NCBI RefSeq assembly: GCF_018998565.1
Contig: NZ_JAHNZO010000015.1
Location: 113,036 to 177,035, forward strand
Source of the DNA: Paenibacillus oleatilyticus
Lineage (GTDB): Bacteria; Bacillota; Bacilli; Paenibacillales; NBRC-103111
Direction: 5' to 3'
DNA length: 64,000 bases
Below, one piece after another: positions 26,334-36,427 of the stretch. The notes beneath the pieces were generated by a model that was not told the origin of the DNA, did not search any database, and saw nothing but the letters and a program-made list of their open reading frames with translations. Position 1 is the stretch's first letter, and each line of letters starts with the position of its first letter. The translations under genes were made by a program, and so were the position numbers.

Positions 26334-26585
26334 GCCTTGCGCCTAAAGCGCAAGAGGAGAGTGTGGAGAAAGTGATCTTATAAAGAGATGTATACAGAGG
26401 GGGGTATCCACTGGAAAATGATAGAGGCCCCTTTGTCTTCGGGAAATGTCCGCTAGTAAGTAGCTTTTCAATCAAATTTCCCGATGACAACAGCGGTCGG
26501 AAGTAGATACCCCGCCCCTACGTAATTTCTATTACCTCAATTGACCACTTTCTCATCAAGCTTCCCTTGCGCTTAAAGCGCAAGG
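26334..26585. repeat. Foldback (MITE-like) element with palindromic ends
   Basis: About 250 bases with terminal inverted repeats of about 43 bases (26334-26377 and 26543-26585). Each end contains a 19-base palindrome: CTTGCGCCTAAAGCGCAAG (26336-26354) and CTTGCGCTTAAAGCGCAAG (26566-26584). Inside, GGGGTATCC/GATACCCC and CGGGAAAT/ATTTCCCG arms nest further, so the whole unit can fold on itself. I see no coding frame. It fills most of the 545-base gap between the serine hydrolase and the oxygenase. A second, diverged unit follows directly. Confidence 0.6.
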
Positions 26586-26740
26586 GGAAGTGATCTTCAC
26601 TAAAAACAGAGGGACATACGGGGATGGGGTAGACACTCGGGGAGCGATAGCCTTCGCCTTTGTCCGCGGGAAATATCCGCTGCGAAGCGGCTTCAAATCA
26701 AATTTTCCCGCAGGCCCGGGGTCCCTGCGAAGTACTTGGA
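26566..26740. repeat. Second, diverged copy of the foldback unit
   Basis: Starting at the shared palindrome, this stretch repeats the order of sequence in the first unit: AAGTGATCTT, CAGAGGG, ACGGGGAT/GGGGTA, GATAG, CTTTGTC, CGGGAAAT-TCCGCT, TCAAAT(C)AAATTT, CCCG. It contains its own hairpins (CCGCTGCGAAGCGG; CGGGAAA...TTTTCCCG). It lacks a closing copy of the palindrome and runs up to the oxygenase stop. Confidence 0.5.
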
Positions 26741-26748
26741 TTACTCGA

Positions 26749-27462
26749 TCATTGGGCATCGTGAAAAATAAGGCCCAGACTATAGCGTGTGCCCGCTGTA
26801 ATCGTGCTTACGCCGTGACGGAGCGTCGTCCGGTACGTTCCGCGCGTGCCCTGCACCGGACGATGCTGCGTCGGAAAAATCAGCCCGGCTCCTTGCTCCA
26901 ACGTAATCGCATGGCCTCTGGACTGCGCTCTCGGCCTTTGCTCAACTAGCAAAAATTCGCCTCCCGCGAATTCCTTTTCGTGCTGATTCAAGACAAAAAC
27001 GATCTGGAACGGGAAAAATACATCCCCGTACATATCTTGATGCAAGCAGTTATAGCCCCCTGCCTCGTACTTCAAAAGCAGCGGCGTCGGACGGGTCTGC
27101 CCGTGCTCATGGCAGCGCTCCAGAAACTGCGCCAACTCGGGAGGGTACACGGCTTCCTGACCAAGCTGCGTCTGCCAACGGTTGGCCGCTTCAGCCAGCC
27201 GAGGGTAAAACGAGACGCGCAGCTCCTGCAGCAGCGGCGGCAGCGGAGCCTGAAAATATTGGTATTCTCCGATGCCAAACCGGTACCTGGCCATATCGAT
27301 CCGGGTCCGGAAGTGCGACTCCACCTCGTACATGCTTATGAGCTCGCGGCACTCCTCGTTTCGCAGCAAAGGGGGAAACGCGGCAAAGCCTTGCTCGTCC
27401 AACGTTTGTTGGATCGAAGGCCAATCCAACCCCGCGACGCGCTTCGTTATTGAATCCGTCAT
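26749..27462 (-). CDS. 2-oxoglutarate/Fe(II)-dependent oxygenase
   Basis: A 237-residue dioxygenase of the prolyl-hydroxylase-like group. The iron ligands are the His and Asp of LHQDMYGD and the His of TTLRHGVSTI; the Arg of TRYSLGLIFHD is the likely 2-oxoglutarate contact. AAGGAG precedes the ATG. It stands alone between non-coding stretches. Substrate is unknown; relatives modify proteins or small molecules. Confidence 0.88.
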   Translation of the reverse strand: MTDSITKRVAGLDWPSIQQTLDEQGFAAFPPLLRNEECRELISMYEVESHFRTRIDMARYRFGIGEYQYFQAPLPPLLQELRVSFYPRLAEAANRWQTQLGQEAVYPPELAQFLERCHEHGQTRPTPLLLKYEAGGYNCLHQDMYGDVFFPFQIVFVLNQHEKEFAGGEFLLVEQRPRAQSRGHAITLEQGAGLIFPTQHRPVQGTRGTYRTTLRHGVSTITAGTRYSLGLIFHDAQ

Positions 27463-28027
27463 ACCAAAGGCTCCTTCCGTGATAAGTTAGCGGCTGCCTT
27501 CATCATAACCAAAAAGCACTGGCAGCGTCTTTCCATATCATGCTTACCTATTTGGGTTTACGGCAGACGCTGTGCAAATCATCCATTTTTACCATTTCGA
27601 GCGTGTGACGGGACTCCGTTTCAATACCCGCAAGGCACTTGCTAAAATTAGCGGAACAAAACCGCATCTATTTCCGCCCAATAGGCCCGTTTGCACAAAA
27701 TAGAGAACCTGTGGTGCGTAAACGCCCCGGAATCAGCGAATATGAACATTTTTCGACACGATTTAGTCACCTCAGTTCCTCTATCCATGGGACCAAGCGT
27801 CAAAAGCTTCATTAGCGCACTGTAGTTCCTTTATGTTCAAACCGGGGCGTTCAACGGCTTCAAGCCGCCGCAGATGCCAAGCAAGCCGAAGCCCCCGGCT
27901 ATCTCCTCCGAATAAAAAAGAGACCGCCCCTCGGCAAAAACATCTGCCTCTGGAACGATCCCTTATCGGTACTATTGTTACTCCCGCTCGCTACGAGCCC
28001 GCTGCCCCGGCCTGGCGACGGCCGGCA
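27463..28027. other. 565-base stretch without a gene
   Basis: I find no credible coding frame here. A weak inverted repeat (CAGCGTCT at 27523-27530, AGACGCTG at 27565-27572) is present. The plus-strand frame entering at 27833 lies mostly opposite the aminopeptidase and lacks a family. Confidence 0.5.
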
Positions 28028-29497
28028 TCAAGCCTCGCCGCCTGCGCCCAGCCGGTTCGCCTTGGCCCGGCTCACCGCAAAATCGGCCAGCAACCGCGCA
28101 CCGTAGCCGGTCGCGCCGGCCGGGTAATAGCCTCGCGCAGCCTTGGCCTGCACGGTGTTCGCCATGTCGATGTGCACCCAGCGCATCGTCTCGGCCACGA
28201 AGCGGCGCAGGAACAGCGCCGCGACAATAGCTCCGCCGTACGAAATCGGCGGAATGTTGTTCATGTCCGCGTAATCGCTGCGCAGCAGCTCCTCGTAGTC
28301 GTCGACGAGCGGCATCGGCCACAGCCGGTCTCCGCAATGCTCGCCGATGGCGGCCAGCGTGTCGACCAACTGGCGGTCGCCCCACGCCCCGGCGAGGCCC
28401 AGCCCAAGCGCCTCTCCGACGTTGCCCGTCAGCGTCGCGATGTCGATCACCTCCCGGGCGCCGAGACGCCCGGCGTGCAGCAGCGCATCGGCCAGCACGA
28501 GGCGGCCTTCAGCGTCGGTGTTGCCGACCTGAACGGAGAGACCGTTCGGGTACGTGACCACCGTGGACGGCACGAACGCCGCCGCATCGGGCATATTGTC
28601 CGCGACCGCGATCAGCGCGACGATGTTCGTCTGCAGCTCCGAGCGGCTGATCATGTCCATCGCGCCAAGCACGGCGCAGGCGCCGCCCATATCGAACCGC
28701 GCATCGCTGATATCCCGTCCGGACTTGACGTTCATGCCGCCCATATCGAACGTAATGCCTTTGCCCACAAGCGCCAGCAGCGGCTGCGACGGATCGGTGC
28801 AGAACGTCAGCTCGATGAGCGCGGGCTTGTACCGGCTTCCCTGCGCGACGGTCAATAGCCCGTTCATGCCCAGATCGGCCAACTCTTGCTCCCCATAGAC
28901 GCGAACGTTCACCGGCCGCTCCGCAAACCGCTCCCGAACGAACTCAACGAGCGATTCCGGATGCAGCACGTTCGGCGGCTCGTTGCACAGGTTGCGCGCA
29001 AACATCGTTCCTTCCGCGCGAATGGCCGTCTGCTTCAGCGCTTCTTCATAAGAAGCTTCCCCGCCCCCGGCGCATACCAGGTGCAGACACTCCACCGTAC
29101 GGGCTTCCTTGCGGGATTTATATTTGTCGAACGCATACGAACCGAGCAGCCAGCCCTCCGCCCAAGCCCGCACCGCTTCTTCCTCGGAAAGCGAGCCGTT
29201 CAGCGCACGGACGAACGATTCCAGCATGACGGTCACGGTCGCAAAGCCTTCCTTATGAACCGCTCTGGCCGCATTCCCGGCCGCTTCGCGCAACCGTTCC
29301 GCATCGATCTTCGCCTCCGGTCCGAGACCGACGATCAGCACGTGCGCCTCCCCGCCGCGCCCGTAAAACCAAGTGACCGCGCCGCGGGCTTTCATCGCCG
29401 GCCGCAGCTCCAGCTGCGGAACCGGCTGACCGGCGTGCTCCGGGCACAGAAAAACGGTGACATCCGCCGTTTGAACGAAACCTGTCGTGATCTTCAT
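28028..29497 (-). CDS. Leucyl aminopeptidase (M17 family)
   Basis: A 489-residue cytosolic zinc/manganese aminopeptidase that trims N-terminal residues from peptides. The C-terminal catalytic domain has GKGITFDMGGMNVKSGRD, a DMGGA block and the signature NTDAEGRLVLADAL, supplying the Lys, Asp and Glu metal ligands. The usual FDSGG is FDMGG here. I chose the ATG at 29497 because it overlaps the stop of the upstream ATPase gene (ATGA) and has GGGGAG upstream. It is last in the peptide-importer operon, which suits digestion of imported peptides. Confidence 0.94.
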   Translation of the reverse strand: MKITTGFVQTADVTVFLCPEHAGQPVPQLELRPAMKARGAVTWFYGRGGEAHVLIVGLGPEAKIDAERLREAAGNAARAVHKEGFATVTVMLESFVRALNGSLSEEEAVRAWAEGWLLGSYAFDKYKSRKEARTVECLHLVCAGGGEASYEEALKQTAIRAEGTMFARNLCNEPPNVLHPESLVEFVRERFAERPVNVRVYGEQELADLGMNGLLTVAQGSRYKPALIELTFCTDPSQPLLALVGKGITFDMGGMNVKSGRDISDARFDMGGACAVLGAMDMISRSELQTNIVALIAVADNMPDAAAFVPSTVVTYPNGLSVQVGNTDAEGRLVLADALLHAGRLGAREVIDIATLTGNVGEALGLGLAGAWGDRQLVDTLAAIGEHCGDRLWPMPLVDDYEELLRSDYADMNNIPPISYGGAIVAALFLRRFVAETMRWVHIDMANTVQAKAARGYYPAGATGYGARLLADFAVSRAKANRLGAGGEA

Positions 29498-30471
29498 CCT
29501 TTGCTCTCCCCATACAAGTGGCAAGCCACGTAATGGCCCGGCTCCTGCTCCTGGAACACGGGCGCCTTCGTCCGGCAAACGTCCATTGCCACCGGGCAGC
29601 GGGTATGAAACCGGCAGCCGGACGGCGGGTTGACCGGGCTGGGCAGGTCGCCTTTCAGCACGATTTTCTCACGCTTCAGCCGCGGGTCCGGTACGGGCAC
29701 GGAAGAAAAGAGCGCCTGCGTATACGGATGCAGCGGCTTTTCGTAGATCGAGTCCTTATCTGCGAGCTCGACCATCGAGCCGAGATACATGACGCCGATC
29801 CGGTCGCTGATATGCTCAACGACGCTCAGATCGTGGGAAATAAACAAGTACGTCAGCCCGAACTCCTCCTGCAAGTCCTGCAGCAGGTTCAGCACCTGCG
29901 ACTGGATGGACACGTCGAGCGCGGATACCGGCTCGTCGGCTACGATCAGGCTCGGCTTCACGGCCAAAGCGCGGGCAATGCCGACGCGCTGACGCTGGCC
30001 GCCGCTGAACTCGTGCGGGTAGCGTTCGCCGTGGAACGAGCTTAAGCCGACGACTTCAAGCAGGCGCTGAACATCCTTCTCCCGCTCCGCCGCCGACATC
30101 TTCTCGTGAATAAGCAGCGGCTCGGCGATGATGTCCTTAATCTTCATGCGCGGATTCAGCGACGCGTACGGGTCCTGGAACACCATCTGCATCTGCCGCC
30201 GCAGCGGACGGATGCGGGCCTCGTCCAGCTTCCCGATCTCCTGCCCGTCGAACCAGATCTCGCCTTCGCTCGGCGCCAGCAGCCGCGTAATCAGGCGGCC
30301 CGTCGTCGACTTGCCGCAGCCGCTCTCGCCGACGATGCTGAACGTCTCGCCCTTGCGGATGGAGAAAGATACGTTATCCACCGCCTGCAGCAAAGCCGGC
30401 TTCCCGAACCACCCTTTCTTGATCGGAAACACTTTGCGCAGGTTTTTCACTTCCACCAGCGGTTTCGTCAC
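29494..30471 (-). CDS. dppF: Peptide ABC importer ATPase (DppF type)
   Basis: A 325-residue ABC ATPase. It has Walker A GESGCGKS, signature FSGGQRQR, Walker B LIVADEPVSALD and H-loop ISHDL. The C-terminal oligopeptide-transporter extension includes a Cys-bearing GCRFHTRCPVAMDVC motif. A GTG start overlaps the stop of the other ATPase gene. It pairs with that ATPase to power the permeases. Confidence 0.94.
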   Translation of the reverse strand: MTKPLVEVKNLRKVFPIKKGWFGKPALLQAVDNVSFSIRKGETFSIVGESGCGKSTTGRLITRLLAPSEGEIWFDGQEIGKLDEARIRPLRRQMQMVFQDPYASLNPRMKIKDIIAEPLLIHEKMSAAEREKDVQRLLEVVGLSSFHGERYPHEFSGGQRQRVGIARALAVKPSLIVADEPVSALDVSIQSQVLNLLQDLQEEFGLTYLFISHDLSVVEHISDRIGVMYLGSMVELADKDSIYEKPLHPYTQALFSSVPVPDPRLKREKIVLKGDLPSPVNPPSGCRFHTRCPVAMDVCRTKAPVFQEQEPGHYVACHLYGESKG

Positions 30472-31466
30472 GCTTCCCCTTCTCCCTTCGCGCTATCGTT
30501 CTCATAGAGCCAGCAGCGGCACTTTCGGCCGCCGGTTGTCTGCACCAGCTGCGGCTCCCGCTCGCGGCAGATGTCCATCACCGCCGAGCAGCGGGGAGCG
30601 AACTTGCAGCCGGTCGGCATATTCGTCAAGTCCGGCACGTTGCCTGGAATCGATTCGAGACGCCTGTGATTCTGGCGCAGCTTCGGCACCGAATGAATAA
30701 GCCCCTTCGTATACGGATGCTGCGGATCGTCGAAAATATCCAGCACGTTCCCTTCCTCGACCACACGTCCGGCGTACATGACGATCACGCGGTCGCACAT
30801 TTCGGCCACCACGCCCAAATCGTGGGTGATGAGCATAATGGACATGTCGTTCTCGTCCTTCAGCTTCTTCATCAGGTCCAAAATTTGCGCCTGGATCGTC
30901 ACGTCCAGCGCGGTGGTCGGCTCGTCGGCAATAAGGAGCTGCGGATTACAGGACATCGCCATGGCGATCATGACCCGCTGCCGCATGCCCCCGGAGAGCT
31001 GGTGCGGATATTCGTCGATGACATCTTCCGCGCGCGGAATGCCGACCAGCTTCAGCATATGAACGGCGTGCTCACGCGCCTTGCTTTTATCGTATTTCAA
31101 ATGCAGGCGGATCGCTTCCACGAGCTGCTTGCCGATTTTGAGCACCGGATTGAGCGACGTCATCGGCTCCTGGAAAATCATCGCGATATCCTTGCCCCGG
31201 ATCGAACGCATCTCGCTTTCGGACAGCGCCACCAGATCCTTCTCCTGAAAACGGACGGTTCCCCCGACGATGCTCCCCGGAGTACCGTGCAGCAGCCGCA
31301 TGACGGACAAGGACGTGACGCTTTTGCCGCAGCCGGATTCTCCAACCAGACCGAGCACTTCGCCTTTGTTCACATGAAAATCGACGCCGTCGATCGCGTT
31401 GACTTTGCCTTGATCCCGGGTGAACTGTGTCTTGAGGCCTTTCACGTCAAGTAGTTTTTGAGTCAT
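30468..31466 (-). CDS. dppD: Peptide ABC importer ATPase (DppD type)
   Basis: A 332-residue ABC ATPase. It has Walker A GESGCGKS, signature LSGGMRQR, Walker [13 protein letters not shown] and H-loop ITHDL, with the family C-terminal segment [15 protein letters not shown]. The Cys pattern in this family tail may bind a metal cluster. It lies between the permease and the second ATPase gene, overlapping the latter by four bases. Confidence 0.94.
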   Translation of the reverse strand: MTQKLLDVKGLKTQFTRDQGKVNAIDGVDFHVNKGEVLGLVGESGCGKSVTSLSVMRLLHGTPGSIVGGTVRFQEKDLVALSESEMRSIRGKDIAMIFQEPMTSLNPVLKIGKQLVEAIRLHLKYDKSKAREHAVHMLKLVGIPRAEDVIDEYPHQLSGGMRQRVMIAMAMSCNPQLLIADEPTTALDVTIQAQILDLMKKLKDENDMSIMLITHDLGVVAEMCDRVIVMYAGRVVEEGNVLDIFDDPQHPYTKGLIHSVPKLRQNHRRLESIPGNVPDLTNMPTGCKFAPRCSAVMDICREREPQLVQTTGGRKCRCWLYENDSAKGEGEA

Positions 31467-31482
31467 TCGCGTTACTCCTGTT

Positions 31483-32379
31483 CTAATTCTTGATCTTCGG
31501 ATCGAGCGCGTCTCTCAAACCGTCTCCCAGTATGTTGAACGCGAGAACCGTCAGGAAAATGGCGGCTCCCGGAAAATAAACGACATGCGGCGCGATGCTG
31601 AGGTAATCGCGGCCCATGCTCAGCATGGCCCCCCAGTCCGGGTCCGAAGGCTTCGCCCCGAGGCCGAGAAAGCTCAGGCCCGATGCGGCGAGAATCGTCG
31701 TCCCGATCCGCATCGTGAAGTAAACGATCAGACTCGGAACGGTTTCGGGAAAAATGTGACGGGCAATAATCCGCACATTGTTCGCCCCGATGGAGCGGGC
31801 CGCTTCCACATACAGCGATTCTTTCGTTTCCAGAGTGGCGCTGCGGATCAGCCTCGCGAACGATGGAATGCCGAAGATTGCAACGGCGACGACGACGTTC
31901 ATCAGCCCCGGCCCGAGGATTGCGACGATGCCGATCGCCAGCAGCAGATCGGGGAACGAAAACATGACGTCGCTGCTCCGCATGATCAGCCGGTCGAGCC
32001 AGCCGCCGTAATAGCCGCTGATCAGCCCAAGCAGCGTGCCGATGGCCGCGCCGATCAGCACGGCGCTAAGGCCGACGGACAGCGACAGCCGGGTGCCGAC
32101 GAGAATGCGGCTGAAAATATCGCGGCCGTACTCGTCCGTACCGGCCAAATGCTTCGCCGACGGACCGGACAAAATGTTGTCGTAATCCGGCACGGACGGA
32201 TCGTAAGGCGCAAGCGCGGGACCGATCACCGCGACGATGACGAGCAATAAGATAAACAAGCCTGCGGCGAACGCGAGCTTTTGCTTTTTCATTTTGATCC
32301 AAAAATCGCGGAGCGGACTGCTTTTCGTTAACGGAACGGCCGTGTCCGCAGCGTGGTCGATGACGATGTTTTGACTCAT
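31483..32379 (-). CDS. dppC: Peptide ABC importer permease (DppC type)
   Basis: A 298-residue permease with an N-terminal cytoplasmic segment and about six membrane helices. The ABC-permease loop ARSIGANNVRIIARHIFPE is present, as is GTDEYGRDIFSRILVGTR, a hallmark of DppC/OppC. GAGGAGG precedes the ATG. Confidence 0.94.
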   Translation of the reverse strand: MSQNIVIDHAADTAVPLTKSSPLRDFWIKMKKQKLAFAAGLFILLLVIVAVIGPALAPYDPSVPDYDNILSGPSAKHLAGTDEYGRDIFSRILVGTRLSLSVGLSAVLIGAAIGTLLGLISGYYGGWLDRLIMRSSDVMFSFPDLLLAIGIVAILGPGLMNVVVAVAIFGIPSFARLIRSATLETKESLYVEAARSIGANNVRIIARHIFPETVPSLIVYFTMRIGTTILAASGLSFLGLGAKPSDPDWGAMLSMGRDYLSIAPHVVYFPGAAIFLTVLAFNILGDGLRDALDPKIKN

Positions 32380-32390
32380 GGTGGTCCTCC

Positions 32391-33320
32391 TCAGTTCTGG
32401 CCCGACAGGCGAATTTTAGGATTGAGCACGCCATACAGGACGTCAACGAGCAAGTTGACCAGAATGAATTCGACGGCGAACAGCAACAGCTCCGCTTGAA
32501 TGACCGTATAATCGCGGAAGGCGATCGAATCGATCAGCAGCCGCCCGAGCCCGGGGATACTGAATACCGTCTCGACAATGACCGAGCCGCCGAGCAGAAA
32601 GCCGAACTGAAGCCCGGCCACCGTAATGACGGAGATCATCGAGTTTTTCATCGCATGCCCCCAGACGACCGCGCGCTCGTTCAAGCCTTTGGCCCGGCCG
32701 GTCCGGATGTAGTCCTGCTTCAGCGACTCCAGCAGGGAAGCCCGGGAAAAGCGCGCCAGCATCGACATGATGCCCGCTCCGAGCGTAATCGACGGAAGCA
32801 CGTAGCCCTCCCACGAATCGATGCCTCCGGTCGGCAGCCAGCCGAGCTGCACGGAGAACAGCTGGATGAGCAGCAGCCCGAGCCAGAACGGCGGCACCGA
32901 AATGCCCGACACCGCAGTCAGCATGCTCAAATAGTCCGGCCAGCGGTTGCGCTTCGTCGCCGAGATGACGCCGATGACGATCCCGATCAGGAGCGCCCAG
33001 CCCATGCTGAAAATCGTCAGCCAAATCGTCGGCATCATGCGCGAAGCGAGCATTTCCGTTACCGGCTGGCCGGTTTTGAGCGACTGACCCAAATCTCCCT
33101 GCAGCAGATGCGACATATAGATGAAATATTGCTCCCAGAGCGGCTTGTCGAGGCCGAGCTCGGCCTGAATGCGGCTGATGTCTTCAAGCGTAGCTTCCTT
33201 GCCGGCCACGAGCCGCGCCGGATCGCCGGGAATCAAATGAATGAACAGAAAGATCAAGACGGAAACGATAAAAAGAATCGGAATGACGGCAACCAATCGT
33301 TTAAGCACATACTGAGCCAA
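32391..33320 (-). CDS. dppB: Peptide ABC importer permease (DppB type)
   Basis: A 309-residue permease with six helices. The family opening ([20 protein letters not shown]) and the EAA-type loop [21 protein letters not shown] are clear. It uses a TTG start with GAGGAGGAG upstream. It follows the binding-protein gene after 95 bases. Confidence 0.93.
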   Translation of the reverse strand: MAQYVLKRLVAVIPILFIVSVLIFLFIHLIPGDPARLVAGKEATLEDISRIQAELGLDKPLWEQYFIYMSHLLQGDLGQSLKTGQPVTEMLASRMMPTIWLTIFSMGWALLIGIVIGVISATKRNRWPDYLSMLTAVSGISVPPFWLGLLLIQLFSVQLGWLPTGGIDSWEGYVLPSITLGAGIMSMLARFSRASLLESLKQDYIRTGRAKGLNERAVVWGHAMKNSMISVITVAGLQFGFLLGGSVIVETVFSIPGLGRLLIDSIAFRDYTVIQAELLLFAVEFILVNLLVDVLYGVLNPKIRLSGQN

Positions 33321-33415
33321 GCTTTTACACTCCTCCTCTGAAAACCTGCCATTAGGCGAGATGCTGTGGTGAGCACCGCACCAGAGGGCGGGTCAACACA
33401 GCATCAGGTCAGGAC

Positions 33416-34999
33416 TTACTTCTTGATTTCGGCTTCGCGGACGTTGATCGAGCCGTCCGGATATACTTTCACGCCTTCGAGGTAGTTTTTCTTGCCGGAT
33501 ACGATCTGGTCGACGGCAAGGAACACCCACGGAGCGTCTTTGTAGATTTGCGCTTGAACATCGGCGTAAACGGCTTTTTGCTCATCGGCGTTCGACAGCT
33601 TGTTCGCTTTTGCGATCAGCTCGTCGACCTTGTCGTTTTTGTAGTAGGCGGTGTTCGCTCCGTTCGGAGGGAACATTTCGCTCGCGAACAGCGGGCGTGT
33701 CGCCGCGTCGGCGTCGGCCGAGGACGGGGACCAGCTGACGTACCACATTTGCACCTTGGATTCCTGCGGCGTTTTGGCCGAGTTGATCTCGTTGGACAGC
33801 GTGCCTTCCTCCATCGGCTTCACGTCAAGCGTGATGCCTACGGCTGCCAGCTGCTGCTGCACGAACTGCATGCCTTTCACCGTCTCGGAGTCGGAGCTGC
33901 CCCAGATTTCGGCTTTGAACCCGTTTTCCAGGCCGGCTTCCTTCAGGAGCGCTTTCGCTTTCTCCACGTTGCCGTCATACGGCGTTTGCTTCGCATAGAA
34001 TTGCGTTTTGGACGACATGGTCGAGTCCAGCTTCTCGGCAAAGCCCGATTTGACGACTTTGATATAGGCGTCTTTGTTGATCGCATAGTTGATCGCCTGA
34101 CGGACGCGAACGTCGTCGAACGGCTTCTTCGTCATGTTCATCGTGATGTAGCGCGCAATCGTCGAAGGCGTCTTGTCCACGACGATGCCGTTCTTCCCGT
34201 TCACCTGCTCCACCTGCTCGGTCGGCAGCGGATAGACGAAATCGGCTTCGCCCGTCTTCAGCATCGCGACGCGGGAACCGTTCTCCGGCACCGGCTTGAA
34301 GGTGATGGTATCCACCTTCGGCAGACCTTTTTCCCAATAATCGGCGTTCTTCTCGATCGTCATCCGGTCGCCCTGCACCCATTCCTTATACTTGAACGGA
34401 CCGGTGCCTACCGGGTGCTGGCCGATATCTTTGCCGTACTTCTCCAGCGCCTGCGGGCTGATGATCATCAGCATGGCCAGCTTGTTCAGCATCGCGGAAT
34501 ACGGCTGGGACAGCGTGATTTTTACCGTTTTGGCGTCAACGACTTCGGTTTTCTCCACGGCGGCGAAGCTGCGCGCCATTTTCAGGTTGTTATCCTTGTT
34601 TTTCACCCGGTCGAGGTTGACCTTGACCGCTTCGGCGTTGAACGGCGTGCCGTCGTGGAACTTGATGTTCTCTTTCAGCTTGAACGTGTATACCTTGGCG
34701 TCCGGGCTCACTTCGTACGATTCAGCCAACACGGGCACGACCTTCATATCCTGATCGAAGCCGAGCAGACCTTGATACATCGTGCGGTAGCCGGAAATGG
34801 ACAGCGTATCCGCCGCGTTGTGCGGGTCCAGCGTCACGAAGTTGGCGTTGACCGCAATCGTGATGCCGTTGCCTTCCTTCTTGGCCGTCGGCTGCTGGGC
34901 CTCGCCTTGCTGCTGCGGCTTGCCTGCGCCGCCGCTACAGCCTGCAAACATCGCGCCGGCGAGCACCAATGCCGTAAATGCTGCGAAACGTTTTTTCAT
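33416..34999 (-). CDS. Peptide-binding lipoprotein of the ABC importer (SBP family 5)
   Basis: A 527-residue solute-binding lipoprotein. The signal peptide ends in the lipobox MFAGC; the mature protein shows the family 5 pattern (ITIAVNANFVTLDPHNAADT, LAESYEVSPDAKVYTFKL, FHDGTPFNAEAVK). It captures peptides outside the membrane for the permeases that follow. GGGGGGA precedes the ATG. A hairpin at about 35037-35079 separates it from the asparaginase gene and may trim or attenuate the message. Confidence 0.94.
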   Translation of the reverse strand: MKKRFAAFTALVLAGAMFAGCSGGAGKPQQQGEAQQPTAKKEGNGITIAVNANFVTLDPHNAADTLSISGYRTMYQGLLGFDQDMKVVPVLAESYEVSPDAKVYTFKLKENIKFHDGTPFNAEAVKVNLDRVKNKDNNLKMARSFAAVEKTEVVDAKTVKITLSQPYSAMLNKLAMLMIISPQALEKYGKDIGQHPVGTGPFKYKEWVQGDRMTIEKNADYWEKGLPKVDTITFKPVPENGSRVAMLKTGEADFVYPLPTEQVEQVNGKNGIVVDKTPSTIARYITMNMTKKPFDDVRVRQAINYAINKDAYIKVVKSGFAEKLDSTMSSKTQFYAKQTPYDGNVEKAKALLKEAGLENGFKAEIWGSSDSETVKGMQFVQQQLAAVGITLDVKPMEEGTLSNEINSAKTPQESKVQMWYVSWSPSSADADAATRPLFASEMFPPNGANTAYYKNDKVDELIAKANKLSNADEQKAVYADVQAQIYKDAPWVFLAVDQIVSGKKNYLEGVKVYPDGSINVREAEIKK

Positions 35000-35110
35000 G
35001 GAAAATCCCCCCGTTTTTCATTGATTTATGCTAAATCTTCCTGCGAGACGAACGAATCCATTCGTCCATAAAAAGGAAGATCGTTACCCATGTGTCAGTG
35101 AAGCGCCCAA

Positions 35111-36109
35111 CTATAAACGGAATACGGTTTTTCTCTCGCCTACGACGATATGGTTATCGTTTTTGATCTCCTTCGGAGCCAGCGCGTACAACCGGTCGAT
35201 CGTATCGCGGTTGTCGTAGCCGATCTGCTCCAGAATCGAAGCGGCGATAATCGGCCATACGAGCTCCGAGCCGTCCAGTACTTTTAAGGCGAAGCTCATG
35301 CGCTCCTTTTTGAGCCCGAAGCCGTATACTCCTTTGGCGCCGCCCTTGGCGACAATGTTCGGATCGGTCAGCAGCGCGGTGCAGATAAAGTCGTGGCTGG
35401 CGATGATCTCCGGGTGCGCGTTCATGTAGCCGGCGATTTTCGTCACCGCCGCTCTCGTATCGGCATTCGCTATCAGATCAGGGCACGCCAGCTTCAGGTA
35501 GGCGCGAGCGATGTTTTGGAGTGGCATCGCATACACCGGAAAGCCGCAGCCGTCCACTCCGATGCGGATGTCTTCCTTCGGGTAGTCGGCCATTTCAGCC
35601 ATTGCTTCCAAGCTCAGCTGCTGCGCCGGGTGGTCGATGCTCCAGTAGGTTTCAAGGTCGTAGCCGAGCTCCTTGGACAGCGCGAGAAAACCGGAATGCT
35701 TGCCGGAGCAGTTATGGTACAGCTTGCGTTTCTCCAGATGATCCCAGTAGCAGGCCGCCCGCGGTGCTTCGTTGAGCGGGTAAGTCGGACAGCACAGAAT
35801 GTCTTCTTCCTTCAGCCCGGTTTTCTCTAAAACCGACTCAAGCGCCTCGATATGATACTTCTCTCCTCGGTGCGAGGCGGCGAACAGAGCCGCTTCCTTC
35901 GGGCTCAGCTTGAATTTTTCGTCGATGCCGTTCTTGATGACCGGGATCGCCTGAAACGGCTTCGCCGCCGAACGCAAAAACGTCATATGCTGTTCGTCGC
36001 CGACGGAATACACAATACGGCCGTTCTCGTCCATTCCGCAGACAAGGCCCATATGTACATTTTCCAGCACGCCTCCGCGGTATTCTTCCACCAATCGTTC
36101 GAAGCCCAT
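35111..36109 (-). CDS. Asparaginase II-family protein
   Basis: About 332 residues of the bacterial asparaginase II family (distinct from AnsA/AnsB), expected to release ammonia from L-asparagine. Family blocks include the opening LVEEYRGGVLENVHMGLVCG, FLRSAAKPFQAIPV, and NCSGKHSGFLAL. I chose the ATG at 36109 to match that opening; AAAGGA lies about 12 bases upstream. Starts at 36133 and 36175 are possible. It heads the peptide-importer run, so asparagine or peptide nitrogen use is a likely theme. Confidence 0.88.
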   Translation of the reverse strand: MGFERLVEEYRGGVLENVHMGLVCGMDENGRIVYSVGDEQHMTFLRSAAKPFQAIPVIKNGIDEKFKLSPKEAALFAASHRGEKYHIEALESVLEKTGLKEEDILCCPTYPLNEAPRAACYWDHLEKRKLYHNCSGKHSGFLALSKELGYDLETYWSIDHPAQQLSLEAMAEMADYPKEDIRIGVDGCGFPVYAMPLQNIARAYLKLACPDLIANADTRAAVTKIAGYMNAHPEIIASHDFICTALLTDPNIVAKGGAKGVYGFGLKKERMSFALKVLDGSELVWPIIAASILEQIGYDNRDTIDRLYALAPKEIKNDNHIVVGERKTVFRL

Positions 36110-36276
36110 AAGTAACTCATTTCCTTTCGGCATGTGAAGTTCAAGATGTTCCGCTGCGGTTAAATGTCCGAGCATCCCGCTTTGCTAACGCTTTCAAGTC
36201 GGGTTCGTCGGGTCCGGAACCGCTTTAAATGATTCCTTGAACAAATTTAACTCGTTTATTTTCACCACTGATGTTA

Positions 36277-36306
36277 ATAATAACAGCCGTTTTTTTCGCT
36301 TGTCAA
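36277..36306 (-). promoter_or_regulatory. Promoter of the asparaginase/peptide-importer run
   Basis: On the minus strand, a perfect -35 TTGACA (36301-36306), an 18-base spacer and -10 TATTAT (36277-36282), in an AT-rich stretch before the asparaginase gene. Confidence 0.6.
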
Positions 36307-36427
36307 TAAATATTTGAATAAATTGTGAAGAAAAACAGCGGTTTCCGGGAAGGAATGGAAGAGTTTGAATTTTATTTATTCCAGTGACGGTATTAATTTC
36401 ATCTCCTGTCGTTTTTGCCCTTCGTAA

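Noticed and set aside
26556..26949. Short coding frames across the foldback element
   Set aside because: They follow the inverted repeats and lack ribosome sites and known domains; the repeat structure explains the sequence better.
33548..35071. A 507-codon open frame on the plus strand opposite the peptide-binding lipoprotein gene
   Set aside because: It reads as Arg/Leu/Val/Asp-rich antisense of a GC-rich gene, has no family features, and the minus-strand gene is certain. Similar long antisense frames at 22140-22772, 23732-25129 and 31585-32250 were left out for the same reason.
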